64,000 bases of DNA from Circinella umbellata. Taxonomy: Eukaryota; Mucoromycota; Mucoromycetes; Mucorales; Lichtheimiaceae. The stretch's first letter is position 1; each line of letters begins with the position of its first letter. Of the stretch, positions 25,790-37,386 are shown in pieces. The position numbers were made by a program, and so were the translations under genes. The notes below the pieces were generated by a model, which was given only the letters and a program-made list of their open reading frames with translations, searched no databases and was not told where the DNA came from. The stretch is taken from assembly GCA_025093555.1 (NCBI GenBank), contig JAIWNF010000039.1, positions 434,001 through 498,000 on the forward strand, read 5' to 3'.

Positions 25790-26806
25790 GGAATGTGTCA
25801 GATTATATTAAAGTGAGAAACGTTGATTGTTATATTAAAGAGGGAGAGAGGAATAGTGCCTGAAGCTTAAAAAAAGATAAAAAAAGGGAAAAAGGCAAAC
25901 GCGACTGATTAAACGAAATCGCGCGGTGCACGAAAAAACACGACCTGTGCATTTCTTTTTTTTTTTTACTTTCCTGGTCAAATTCGAAAAAAAAAACATT
26001 AAGCAAGTTTGACACCTTGAATGTATATTGCTATGGCATCAAAAAATTGTGGTTGCTTAGTGACCTTATTGTATGTTGTCTAGCTTATCATTAATAAATT
26101 CAAGTGCAAATCCTGTTTATAATTTGATTTTCTTTTACAATACTAGAAGCTTATACTGATTCCAAATGATAATGATAAGAACATTTATTGTTTTTCTTTT
26201 TAACCAATCTATTAATTTTTTGTAATGGTGCTTTACACGACGAGAACAAAAGTCACAGAGGGAAGTGTTTTAAGGAATGTTTGTTATACTTTTTGGGAGA
26301 GTGGGAAAACCTACTTTTTAGGAATAAACAAATAAATACCAAAAGAAGATGGGTAGATACCCGATGACCATTTTATACTACCTGTGATTGGTATGTTATT
26401 GTAATCCGAGTCTTACGGCGATAAATTGGTAGGCACATTTTTGTTATGTTTTCATGATTTAGACTTTTCTGCAGCATATTGAAAAGGATAACAATATAGT
26501 TGTTAATCTGGTTTAAAACAATACAATATATGAATCAAGTCTCTTCGTATAATTAATTTTTGGATTCAGAGATTGAATGGAAACGGTATTTGGAAATATG
26601 GGGGAATCGGCGTGAGAGAACTAGTAAGCTTTGTCCGCTTTTTTTTGGTGTTACGTAGTTCGATAAGCGTGACCCTCCCTTTCTCACTATATGATAAAAC
26701 CACTCGTCTTTTTTTTCTGTCTTTTATAAAAACCTGTTTTCTTTCTTTCCTTCTCTCCCTCGTATCGTTCGCTCTAAAACAAAAATCCGGCCATATTTTT
26801 ACATTC
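25790..26806. promoter_or_regulatory. Upstream region between RecQ and M24 peptidase genes
   Basis: About 1 kb between divergent starts. No extra gene is seen. A C/T-rich stretch at about 26680-26770 precedes the M24 start codon. An upstream in-frame ATG at 26573 exists, but the sequence it would add is Phe/Ser/Leu junk encoded by that leader. Confidence 0.5.
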
Positions 26807-28557
26807 ATGGCTTCACAAGAGGAAATTACCCCGCTCGTGGGTCAAAGTAATAATGGAGGACAACGTCGTCATTGGAGTAATGTCAATAAAAAGACAATGG
26901 TAAGAAAGAATAAAAAGTTTCCGAGATTTTGAACTTTCTACAAGGTTACATACTAACCGCGCAATAAATAATGTATGTACTTTTTTTTCTTCTTATAAGT
27001 TTGTACGTTGGGCCGTGATATTTTCATTATTAGCTGCATTATCTGGGGGTGTATGGGCTTTACAAAGTTTATTTCATCACGCGCCTCCTGTTAAAAAAAC
27101 ACAACCGAATTTTGACTCGTTGCGTGACTATTGTGCACACATTGATGCCATCCAACCCAGCGAATACATTAAGCGACAAAAAAAGCTTGCAGCAGCATTA
27201 CCAGAAGAATCATCCGCCTATGTCATGGAAGGAGGACCCACAATGTTGTATTACACCAACATTAAGTGGGAATTAAGCGAACGACCTTTCCTTGTTGTCT
27301 TGACGAAGGACTCAACATATGAAAGTGGTATCAAAACAAAAGTCGTCACTCCCATGTTTGAAGCGACACGTGCTGTGGAAGCCATCAAATCGGCTAACTT
27401 ACCTGAAGAAATTCAACCCGAAGTTGTTCAATGGATCGAACATGAATCACCATATGAAGTCACAGCAGAACAAGCACTTGCCAATATCTCTACAATCTAT
27501 ATCGAACCAACAACTCGCTCTTTTATTTTTGATGGCATTTCAAAAGTATCCTCTGGCAAGGTGGAAATTGCTTCTCGAAAATTACAAACTTTACGCATGG
27601 TGAAGTCATCTTCTGAAATTGATATTTTGCGATGTGCAAATCATGCGACGGAAGAAGCCATTCGACAAGTACGTCCATTTGTTCAACCTGGAATGACTGA
27701 GGCAGACATTGCAAATACCATGACCCATGCTCTAACTACGGCTGGATTAACCAACACTTGGGTTCTTGCATTGATTGATGAAAATGCTGCTTTCCCACAT
27801 GGTGAACCTGGACAAACGAAAAAAGTGGGTAGGGATTCAACTGTATTGATTGATACTGGTGGTGAATATCTTGGATATCAATCGGATACAACACGAACAT
27901 TTTTCCTCGGTAACCGTGGGGATCATAATCAAACGATTGTCGATGCTTGGTATTTGGTCAAACAAGCTCAACAAAGTGTTATCAAGAATGGGCATGCTGG
28001 ATCCTCGTGTGCAGAAATTGATTTAAGTGCACGCCATGTTATTACTAGAGCTGGTTATGGTCGTTATTTTACTCATCGTCTTGGACATGGTATCGGTGGT
28101 AAGTTTCATAATTAAAATTATACTTGGACGATCATCAACTGGTGATATGTTAACTGCTTGCAGGAACTTAAATTTGACTTGATATTATTACTAATGTTTC
28201 ATAATGAAAACTATTAGAGGAAATGCATGAAGAACCTTATGTAAGTTTTCTTTTTTTGGACACCTTACTAATATAATAAACATTCTTCCCTCTACCCTTT
28301 TTATATATTCTCCCTAAAACTTTTAAATGTATTTCAAATTTGAAACTGATTTGAAACCGCTCATGTAGATGAACCAAGGCAACACAGATCTTCATTTAGA
28401 ACCTGGAATGACGTTTAGTGTAGAACCTGGAATTTATGTACCTCACGAATTTGGTATCAGGTTAGAAGATATTGTGGTTGTAAATGAACAAGGTCAATTG
28501 GAAGTATTGACTTCGGGTCTTGCTGATAATCCCTGGACTATTACTGCAGATGATTAA
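26807..28557 (+). CDS. Membrane-anchored M24 metallopeptidase (Xaa-Pro dipeptidase-like)
   Basis: Four exons (26807-26899, 27000-28098, 28218-28240, 28369-28557) encode 467 aa. A short cytosolic N-terminus, then one hydrophobic segment (about 36-56), suggest a type II membrane anchor, possibly vacuolar. A creatinase-like N domain precedes the pita-bread catalytic domain. All five metal ligands of the family are visible: D316 and D327 ([19 protein letters not shown]), H394 (HRLGHGIGG), E424 (SVEPGIYVP) and E438 (RLEDIVVV). The conserved string after the histidine (EEMHEEPY) sits on its own 23-base exon. The first ATG after the C/T-rich leader was chosen. Likely cleaves Xaa-Pro dipeptides or N-terminal Xaa-Pro bonds. 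Substrate length cannot be read from sequence. Confidence 0.9.
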
Positions 28558-30198
28558 TAAATCGGTTATTATCAAAAAATATACACTTTTTCCCAAAGAG
28601 CTTCACTATTTTTCTCTGAGCATAGCAACAAAATAAATTATTTGACATGGTGTCAAGATGACAAACTAGAGGTGTTGAAAGGAGTGGAGTAAATGAGTGA
28701 CTATAGGATCAAAGTCAAATACTTTCATGATCCCTGTGTATCTGTACGTATGTCTATTTTGAAATGATTATTCGATCGATGTGTTGACATATCGGATATA
28801 AGTAATAAAAACGACAATTGAAGTCTATTTTCTAAAAAAAAAAAATTAATTGTCTACGTACAGATGGAATTTACCGATTGTTCTATCATGTACAATCACC
28901 CATCATGACCCTCTTCAGTTCTCGTTATTTTTATCTTATGTTTATATATATTGATATATTTCTGTTCTTAAAACAGCCAGAGCTTTAGTATCAATATTGA
29001 TAATTACATACTGTGAGGGGTTCTTGGGGTTGCACGTTGGTTATCAAGCATGCATTCTACTAAAAAGAGCTTGTGTAAATTTAATCTACATCTCAAAAAT
29101 TTGAAAGTGTGTATATTTTATATTATAAAGAACTCATGATTCCAACTATATATCATTATTTAAATCAGAGCTGTATATGTATGGATCGACAAAAAGAAAA
29201 CAAAATAACAAGTATTATTACTTTGTGAGTTCATGTGATAACGTTTTCAATGACATTTTTAAAGAAATTGGCTTTTTTTTACTGACTCCTTTATCCTTAA
29301 TACATGATTGTGCAACGTTTTATAATGTCCCGTGCAAAAATAAAAATAAGAGATACGTACGTACGTATAAACATATATCATATATCACAGTTGTTCTACA
29401 CCACACAACGAAATTTCATTTCATTATTTCATTATTTCATTACTTTATCTATATATATATATATATACATATATATTGATTATCATTATTATGTATGGTA
29501 TTTGACTATTTTAAAACAAAAATAAATAAAACAAAGATGCCACTTTTGATAGAATCTACAGAAAATACTTGTGTTTATTGTTGTCACGCTAATCAATCGC
29601 ATGTTGAGAGAAAGAGAGAGCGAGCGAGAGCAAGAAAATATTATATGCGTGGCGATGATCAAGGGGAATTTGTTATTTCTATTCTTGTAATGAACGTAAT
29701 CCAAACAAAAGAAAACAGGCAAACTGTTAAAATATATATAATGCGATTTGTCATTAATGAGATGCGTCCATAAAAAGCTAATGTCTCAATTTGTGCTTTT
29801 TTTCTTAATTCCCCTTGTTCTCTCTTCTTCCTTGTTTGATAGCTCCTTTTTTCAAATCGAGCACCTTCATTATTTTACTCTTCTATCCTCACGCCCCTTA
29901 TTTTCTCTTTTGATTTAGTCTTTCCGACCCGTGCATCTCTTGCCCCTCGGGTTATCGAAAAACTTTTACATTTATACATAAAGCCCTTTACTCTTTTCCC
30001 CTAAAAGCCTTTAAATTTGCCAAAATATCCTTTTTTTCATCCTTCTTTTTTCTTTTGCCTTTCTTTGCTTTACCTAAGCATAAAATAAATTATCACCATT
30101 CCTCTCCTTCACTCTATCTTCTCCTTTTAAAACTTCTTATTTTATTTTTCACTTTTTCCTTGTACGTGTACGATAAACTAGCAAACAACATTTGTATT
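28558..30198. other. Spacer, no supported gene
   Basis: Contains ACGT and TTTCATTA tandem repeats (about 29356-29368 and 29416-29443), a TA tract at 29449-29476 and a GA-rich run at about 29606-29636. From about 29800 to 30198 the plus strand is strongly C/T-rich, which fits a promoter/leader for the next gene. Confidence 0.55.
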
Positions 30199-31797
30199 AT
30201 GGATTCAACAGCAACAGCAGTAACAACGACAAACAGTAAAAAAACATCAAGACAAGCACATCCTTCAGTAATGCTTCCTTCATCGTTATCTCGAGGTCGC
30301 GTTTTTCTATCCCCTATACCGACGACTACCACATATAATTTTAAAGCTACACACAGAGAAGGACAACAATATCAAAACACTGCTGCTCATAACAATACTG
30401 TCAACACTGATACTAATAACTCAAACCATTTCGACGAAGTAGAAGAATGCTGTTTGTATTATTATTCACGTGTATCTCTGGCTGGAGATGAAGAAGATGA
30501 AAATGATCTTGATACTGACACAGTTATAACAAAAACAACATCAGCTAGTTTCGCAGATAAAGATGACTTTACCGTGTTTTCTACATCGCCACCAAGATCT
30601 TTAGATACTGTAATGTCACCTACGACTACTTCTGATAGTGGTATATGCAGTACAATTGTTACACCCGATAGCACAACTGCTACAACAGTCAATGTGATCA
30701 CAAAAACTACTGCTACCGATGAGAAGATATTACCGGTATCACCACCTCTATCTCCTCCTCTTTCGCCAATAACTAATCGACCACGTTTTCCACGATGGAT
30801 TAAGCAAATCAGTGCACCAAGCATCATGGGAACATTAAGCCCATCCACAACAATTGTATCATCACCAACCAATAATGTATTTACTACATCACCACGAGAA
30901 ATGACTACATCTTCCTTCTCGTTGTTACCATTACACAATAATAACAAAAAGAATAATAATATTGCATCGACATCATTGCTATCCAAACCACCAAGTCTTA
31001 TGCGCCGTATTATGATGCCACCATTGGCGATGCAAGACACAAAACCACCACCGTTGGAAATTTCCCATCCTTCCCAAAGTGCACATTACCATGGATCGAT
31101 TCAAATACGCGAATATTTACATGATGTGATGAAAGCCAATCGATTTGATGAAATGCTCCTCAGTGGATTCCCAGCCTTATGCCCCCAGCACGACAAAAAA
31201 AAGTCATTGTTAACAACGCCATCCTATAATAATGTTGATCATTGCGATTTAGACGATGATAATGACTGCGAATCTATAATGACAGAAGATGATGACGACT
31301 TTGATGAAAATATTATCCATAAAAACATGAGTCCATGTTTATGCAACCATCGGCAAATGACACTCCGTATCACTTTGACACCTGGACATTGTCGTGCTAC
31401 TGAGACTGAAATTTATGGTCATAGTAGACCATCTCATCATCAGCAAAGAAAATTTCAGTCTAATGCCGCTTTTGCTGGTAGAAATCACCGACTGCTGACA
31501 TCAAGTATCAGTGCACCAACACCAGCAGCTACAAGGCGAAAACATGCCAAAGACCCTACTCCTACTCTTTCTTTGCCCCCACTACCGCGTCATAATAGTT
31601 TACGCCAGCAAAGGCAGAGAACAGCGCCACTTTACGTTGTGACATCCTCACAACCACACTATACTCAATCTCAACAATCCACCTCACCTACTAAATCATC
31701 CGTTTATTATAATAGCTATCATCAACAATTTCACCATCATCAACAGCCCATTTTGATACTGCCAAATGGTGCTCGGCGTCATTATTTACAAAAATAG
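30199..31797 (+). CDS. Unrecognised Ser/Thr-rich protein, single exon
   Basis: A 532-aa intronless frame. The frame stays open upstream to 30055, but that part is encoded by the C/T-rich leader, so the ATG at 30199 (MDSTATAVTTTNSK) is preferred. An upstream start would add one hydrophobic segment. Composition is rich in Thr, Ser, Pro, Asn and His with acidic clusters (DLDDDNDCESIMTEDDDDFD). More ordered-looking parts are FPRWIKQISAPSIMGTL (about 195), RRIMMPPLAMQDTKPPPLEI (about 270), an amphipathic IQIREYLHDVMKANRFDEML (about 310) and MTLRITLTPGHCRATETEIY (about 395). Repeated SPxxSPP motifs suggest kinase sites. I recognise no domain. It could be a signalling or morphogenesis adaptor. Confidence 0.7.
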   Translation: MDSTATAVTTTNSKKTSRQAHPSVMLPSSLSRGRVFLSPIPTTTTYNFKATHREGQQYQNTAAHNNTVNTDTNNSNHFDEVEECCLYYYSRVSLAGDEEDENDLDTDTVITKTTSASFADKDDFTVFSTSPPRSLDTVMSPTTTSDSGICSTIVTPDSTTATTVNVITKTTATDEKILPVSPPLSPPLSPITNRPRFPRWIKQISAPSIMGTLSPSTTIVSSPTNNVFTTSPREMTTSSFSLLPLHNNNKKNNNIASTSLLSKPPSLMRRIMMPPLAMQDTKPPPLEISHPSQSAHYHGSIQIREYLHDVMKANRFDEMLLSGFPALCPQHDKKKSLLTTPSYNNVDHCDLDDDNDCESIMTEDDDDFDENIIHKNMSPCLCNHRQMTLRITLTPGHCRATETEIYGHSRPSHHQQRKFQSNAAFAGRNHRLLTSSISAPTPAATRRKHAKDPTPTLSLPPLPRHNSLRQQRQRTAPLYVVTSSQPHYTQSQQSTSPTKSSVYYNSYHQQFHHHQQPILILPNGARRHYLQK

Positions 31798-34378
31798 TAA
31801 CGGCAGCAAGTAATAATGGAAGTGTTATGGCCTTTGCAGCTTAGTGATAAAAAATGAAAAATAAACTCCGCAAACACTATTATTTTCTCAAAAAAAAAAG
31901 ACCCTTTCTTCCTTATACAGATGGCCTAAATATTTGTTTTATAATAAGTTGTGTGTGTGTAATTGCATCGTCGAATACTATATTATATACTATATCATAT
32001 ACCTTGTTATCCTTATTAAATATTTCCTGTTATCACCTTGTTCTTTATATCCTTAAAAAACAATTATCATTATTAGGAGTAGAAAATAGAAAGTTCATAA
32101 TTACGAGTGTACCTTAAATTTTTCTTTTATGACTGGTTAGTATATATGCGGATTGATATATAAAAATATGTAGAATTTCTATTTTCAAGAGAAACCCCTT
32201 TGAGAAAGCGCAAATCTTGTTGCTGTTAGAAAGGAAAAAACCAACAGATATTAATCTTATTTCCTCGAAAATAATACATATTATCCTTCACTCAACATGA
32301 TGATTTTTACAGTGAACGATATAGTTTAGTTTGAGTTTTTGTGGAAAATAATAAAATTATATTATCGTGAGTTGTACAATATTTTCTATATATTTATTTT
32401 GCTTTTTCCCGGGTTTTCTTCATCTCCCTCATAAATTAAAAGCTTTTTTTTTCCTATTATCCATAGCATCGTGGAAGAAACTAATAATGTGACGTTTACT
32501 GTTAATAGGCTTTTTTTTTTATTTGGTGATTTGAAAGATAAATATATAAATAAATTACGCCATCACCGTAATGAACATGTGCTCGAGCAGCACAACAGCT
32601 GAAGTAAAAATGTGGTACGTAATAGTGATGTTAAATATCTTTACGAGTTGTATTAATTGTGTATGGTTTTTGATAAATGAGCGTTTTTGAAAGAAACATA
32701 TATGTATTAAAAGATACTATTTCTCTTCCACTATTATTTTGTTTTATAATCATTAAAACGCAATATACCATAACAACAGGCAGTGAAGAATCATTATGCA
32801 TTGTAGTTGAACAACAGTGAATGTGAAAGCTGGCTTTCTTTGGAATATAGCATACATCGATTTAATATTTTTGTTGTTCCACGTGGGTGGACACTGGGAC
32901 ATATCAGGAACATAAATTTGAAACACAACCAAAATTATTTATGTTTATGATGTTGTTGCCGTATGAAGACCCGATGATGTAAAATATAATTAATGCCAGT
33001 ATGATTATTATTTTGACTCTTATGATAGGATTAAAGTTTTACAAGAAAGATAGCGTGAGGCTGTTTAATAAATAATTAATGGAGGAACCAGAGCGATATT
33101 ATTTATTTCGATTATATTTTATCTTACGTAACAGAATAAAAGTAATAATAATACATTGTTTTTCATTCGTAGCAGACTGTACACATTGTACGGTTATTCT
33201 GCCATTAGTTTTGCTATCAGTAACTGTATTGAGCGATAGATTTCTTTATTCAACTTTAGCTAGCATAAGAAAATCAGAACCTGATTCATTCCTTATCTTG
33301 CAGTTTGCGAAAAGAAAAAGTGCCTTTAAGCACAATTATAACAACATAATAAGTTATCTATCCTTTTTCCGTCAGCCCATACAATCTTGTTGTGAAATAG
33401 AGGGGTCTTGTTTAACAAGACAACAATGTTTCATTTTAAAATTAGTAAACAAAGAATAATTTATTATTTATGGACTCTTATTTCTTTTATTCATTTCTGA
33501 ATCAACTTACTAAAATTTAAAACTTCTTTATAAAAAATCTAGAAAGAGTTGGTATGTTGTGCAACAGCTATCACACACGAATCATCTTGAATACGTACAG
33601 TACGTATACTTTCGCCGAAAACTTTGTATCTAATTTGTATACCCTGCTTCCGTGATTATAAAGGTACCAAGTACACCGCCCTAAAGACATACTGAATATA
33701 TATGGCAACAATGAACAGCTTGTATGCACTAGTCACATTATCGTTTGTTTTCAAAAAAAAAACTAGCAGCAACAGAACATATAAACAAAGATTACCCATC
33801 ATCCTTGCATTGCATACAAAAAGTAATAAAATTTTGAAATGATCAACAGCGACGCCAAGGATTATCTGATTTGTTTTGGTTACACGAAAATAAAAGTTCG
33901 CTTATGTATAAAATAAAATAAGAAATAAACCGCATTCGAAAAGAAACGGGTCCTCTATAAACAATAACAAACAAAAGTAAACTTTAATACGCCAATGATC
34001 TCGTATTTTTAAAGTAAAAGAAATCATACCAAACTATATATATATATATATGTTCCATTATACCAGTATATATTTTATGCTCAATAAATCCCTCATTCAA
34101 ACAACAAAATGATAGAAAGAACCTTCGATCAAAAATAAAATAAATAAGATAATATTTTTTTTTTTGCGGATGATCGGATGTCTGATCCTATTTTCCGTTT
34201 CAAAAACATTAATCTTTTTCTATTTCCTTAAAAGGTTCTATTTACCGTTTTTGTTAATGAGCATGATTGACTTTCCTTTTGCATGATGCATTCATATAAA
34301 AAGACGAGATTACATTTTCGTTTGGAATACTTGTTTTACTTTTCTTTAGTTTCCTTCCTAGCCTTTTTTTTCATTGTC
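31798..34378. other. 2.6-kb spacer, no supported gene
   Basis: AT-rich with homopolymers and a TA tract near 34038-34051. A 126-codon open frame at 33079-33459 lacks any domain or homologous-looking block and is not annotated. The last 100 bases are T-rich leader for the first transporter gene. Confidence 0.55.
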
Positions 34379-37300
34379 ATGTCAGGAATTAAAGGGATTG
34401 GATCGTTCGGCGCTGTCGCACTGCTGGTATCCTCTATGACGGTAAGTGTCACAAAATACAGTACACTCTCTTTTTGTACCTGCATTTTTTTTGGTGGCAG
34501 TTATTTAACATTTTTTATTGTTCTATCATTGATTCTTTATGTCAAAAGGGACCAGGGCTTAGTACCATTCCAGCAATGTTCCAACAGGTAATTAATTTCT
34601 ATTTTGTTTCTTTTAACGTTTTATGTATCCGTCTTTGTTTTCAGTATTTTAGCTAGTCGTAGTACTTCTTTCTATTATCATACTAATTTTTTCGTTTTAC
34701 CTCTAGGCTGGTTGGTTAGCCCCGATGTTTGTTTTTGCTGCAATTGGATTATTATCCACTTTTTCAGCACTCTTTATTATTGAGGCGCTATCTAGTATAA
34801 GAGGCAACGAAAATTTCCAGGTACATATACATTACACACACAGAGAAAGAAAGAGAAACTCGTATTGTTGGCAATAAAAACATTATTAGGATGAAATTAA
34901 TTATTCTAATTAAATTGTAAGAGTAGGCCAAAGTCGAATTTACAACAATTGCTCAGCTCATTTTAGGCAAAAAGTATCATTATTTTTTTCAGCTTATTCT
35001 ATTTCTTGCACTTCAAGCAGTGAACATCGCAAGTATAATTTTAGCAGCACAGGTAATTTTTTTCTTAGTTTCAATAATTACATCTTCCTATTATGACGAT
35101 TTATATGAACGATACTCTATACATATACCTCGTAGACTCTTGATAGTATGCTTCTTACTCTGTTCAACGGGACCTGTGGTCTTGGAATCTCCCCAGGAAG
35201 ATGGTTTTGTATCTCTGAACGCTCCGTTTTGGGTAACTCACCTTTCTCGTCCGATGATTATTATATATTTACTTTTGGATATCTTGTTACCGCTGCCATG
35301 GTGATGCCATTGGGGTTTTTTAGTCTTGTTGAAAATATTTATGTTCAAATTATTTCTTTCATTGTACTTTCTGGTGTACTTATTCAGTGGATTATTGCTT
35401 TTGGCCAGGAAGGATTGGTCACGGAACGTCTACCTGTCTCAGGTCCTGATTCATCTTTGGTGCTAGGTATTGTAATTTTTAATTACAGCTATATTACCAC
35501 AGTAAGCATATTATTACGCTCTTATTTCACTACTATTATTATCTCTAGTGTATCATGTTATTTCAAACCTGGCTCAAAAATATATACTTATACATACCAA
35601 CTTTTCCGCTTAAAAGATTCCGACATTGGTAAACGATCTCAAGCCTACAGTGTCAATTCATAGAACACTCGCAATATCCGTCATTATTTCAACTATTATG
35701 TATATTTTTCTTGGTAAGTTACTTTTATAGTATCTTAAATTTACGTATACTTTTAACTTTATTATATGATATAAACATCAAACCGCTGTTCTTTTTAATA
35801 GGTGTATTTGGTGCGATGGCATATGAAATGAACGCATCCAGTGATATTCTTTCCATTTTAAGCTCTCAGGGAACTACGGCTTCTTTGGTGACCACATATC
35901 TTTTTCCTATCTGTGCGTTGGTTACGTCAATTCCTGTATTTACTATTGTTATTAGAACCAATCTAACACGTGGTGACATTTGTAATAGACCATGGGCTAT
36001 TTTTTGGTCCAATATTTTACCATGGCTCGTTTGCATGTAAGCTTTGTTTATGATTTTCTATACACATTTCATTTGTTCTCAAAGTAACACGCTGGTAATT
36101 ACTTTTATAAAGGAGTATTTATTATTGAAAGTAATATAAAAAATTAATCTTTTATTATTAAATTATTTATTAGCCCCTTGCAAACCAAGGATTATGTTGG
36201 GATGATTCAAAATTGGAGTAGTTTATTTTTTCAATCGGTAGGTCATTATATATTATTAAAGCAAAAGAGGATAGCTTCAGTGAACGAGGGTGGGAAATTG
36301 ATACATATATATGGCACAAAGTGATTATTATGCACTCTATTGAAAAATATAAAACTAATTATATAACCATCCCAACAACAATAGACCATCAACTTCATCC
36401 TACCATTTATACTGTACTTTGCTTCACGAAAATATCAAGCATCCGTTGTTCACGACGCTGCCCCTGCCACAACTACTTCAGAAAAACATCCACCCCATTC
36501 ACCATTATCCCCATTCCCAAAAGCGGAAGATCCAAAAGAGGAAGACCCAGATGAAGTTGTTATGCATTATCCAGAAGAAAATAGATCAATCTCGATCCGA
36601 AAATCCGGTCGGGCTTCACGTATTAGCAGAATTGAGATGGCGTCACCGCGATCTCCACGTAGTTTTCGATTGCCACTCTCTCCACGGTCATATAAGTCCG
36701 CACCTGTTACTGCACACCAAGTAAATACACCTGTTATAGTATTGGATGAGACAGTTGCTCCGGGATCACGACTACAAGTTGTGCAACCACAAGAATTGGG
36801 CTCTCCCAATGTTCTGAAGGTACCTCCTACATCTACTGCCAATACCACTACCAGTACAGCAGACCAAACTAGCAATACCTCAATTTCACCACGGCCTAGT
36901 ACAACTACAGTTGGATCTGGTCTTGGTATTACTCCATCTCCTACACCAACAGAGCCAAATAATAAGAACAACGAAGAAAACCAGCATGGAAATGAAGCGA
37001 TTGAAAATTTACCCAATAAGTCAGAAAGAATAACATCTTGGATATCAAGTAACCTTTCTATTCGAAATAATAACAACAACAATACAGTAGTTCCAGCCTG
37101 TGGTACTCCCTCTTCTAACATTATACCATCACCTATTATACGATTAGACAACAGTAATAATAATCATGGTGCCATTTATGATGATGATGTAACAAAAGGA
37201 AACATGTCGGTTATTAATGAAGAAGAACCAGTAGAAGTAAAGCACTTTACGGCATTCAAGTCACGATCATGGTGGAACCCATTTTATGTGGCTATCGTAT

Positions 37301-37386
37301 CATGTGGGTTGCTTAGTGCTGCCGTCGTTTTCATGGTTATATATGATTTAACAATGCTTGGTCTAGGAAATAATGTTTTTGGATAA
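34379..37386 (+). CDS. Amino-acid-transporter-like membrane protein, tandem copy 1
   Basis: Nine exons: 34379-34441, 34549-34587, 34707-34820, 34927-35052, 35136-35501, 35617-35713, 35802-36036, 36174-36237 and 36385-37386; 701 aa. About ten hydrophobic helices precede residue ~390. The opening GSFGAVALLVSSMTGPGLST, then MFQQAGWLAPM, resembles the AAAP/Aa_trans (PF01490) fold, in which the unwound first helix carries the GxG motif. A 270-residue disordered loop rich in Ser, Pro, Thr and Asn follows (SPRSPRSF, LPLSPRSYKSAP). A final helix sits at about 669-690 (NPFYVAIVSCGLLSAAVVFM). The start is set by alignment with the downstream copy; an in-frame ATG at 34283 would add hydrophobic leader-encoded residues. 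Substrate unknown. The family call is moderately secure; other APC-superfamily members are possible. Confidence 0.75.

Noticed and set aside
30055..30198. N-terminal extension of the Ser/Thr-rich protein with a hydrophobic segment
   Set aside because: Encoded by a C/T-rich leader that naturally gives Phe/Leu/Ser; the ATG at 30199 is a more typical start.
30462..31040. 192-codon antisense frame inside the Ser/Thr-rich gene
   Set aside because: Mirror of ACN/TCN-rich coding sequence on the other strand, giving Val/Gly/Asp repeats.
33079..33459. 126-codon open frame
   Set aside because: No recognisable domain, no partner exons, AT-rich composition like the spacer; likely chance.
34283..34378. 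N-terminal extension of transporter copy 1
   Set aside because: T-rich leader sequence with no counterpart in copy 2, whose start aligns with 34379.
36567..37151. 194-codon antisense frame under the transporter loop
   Set aside because: Shadow of the low-complexity loop exon; the plus-strand frame is supported by the paralog at 41817-44648.
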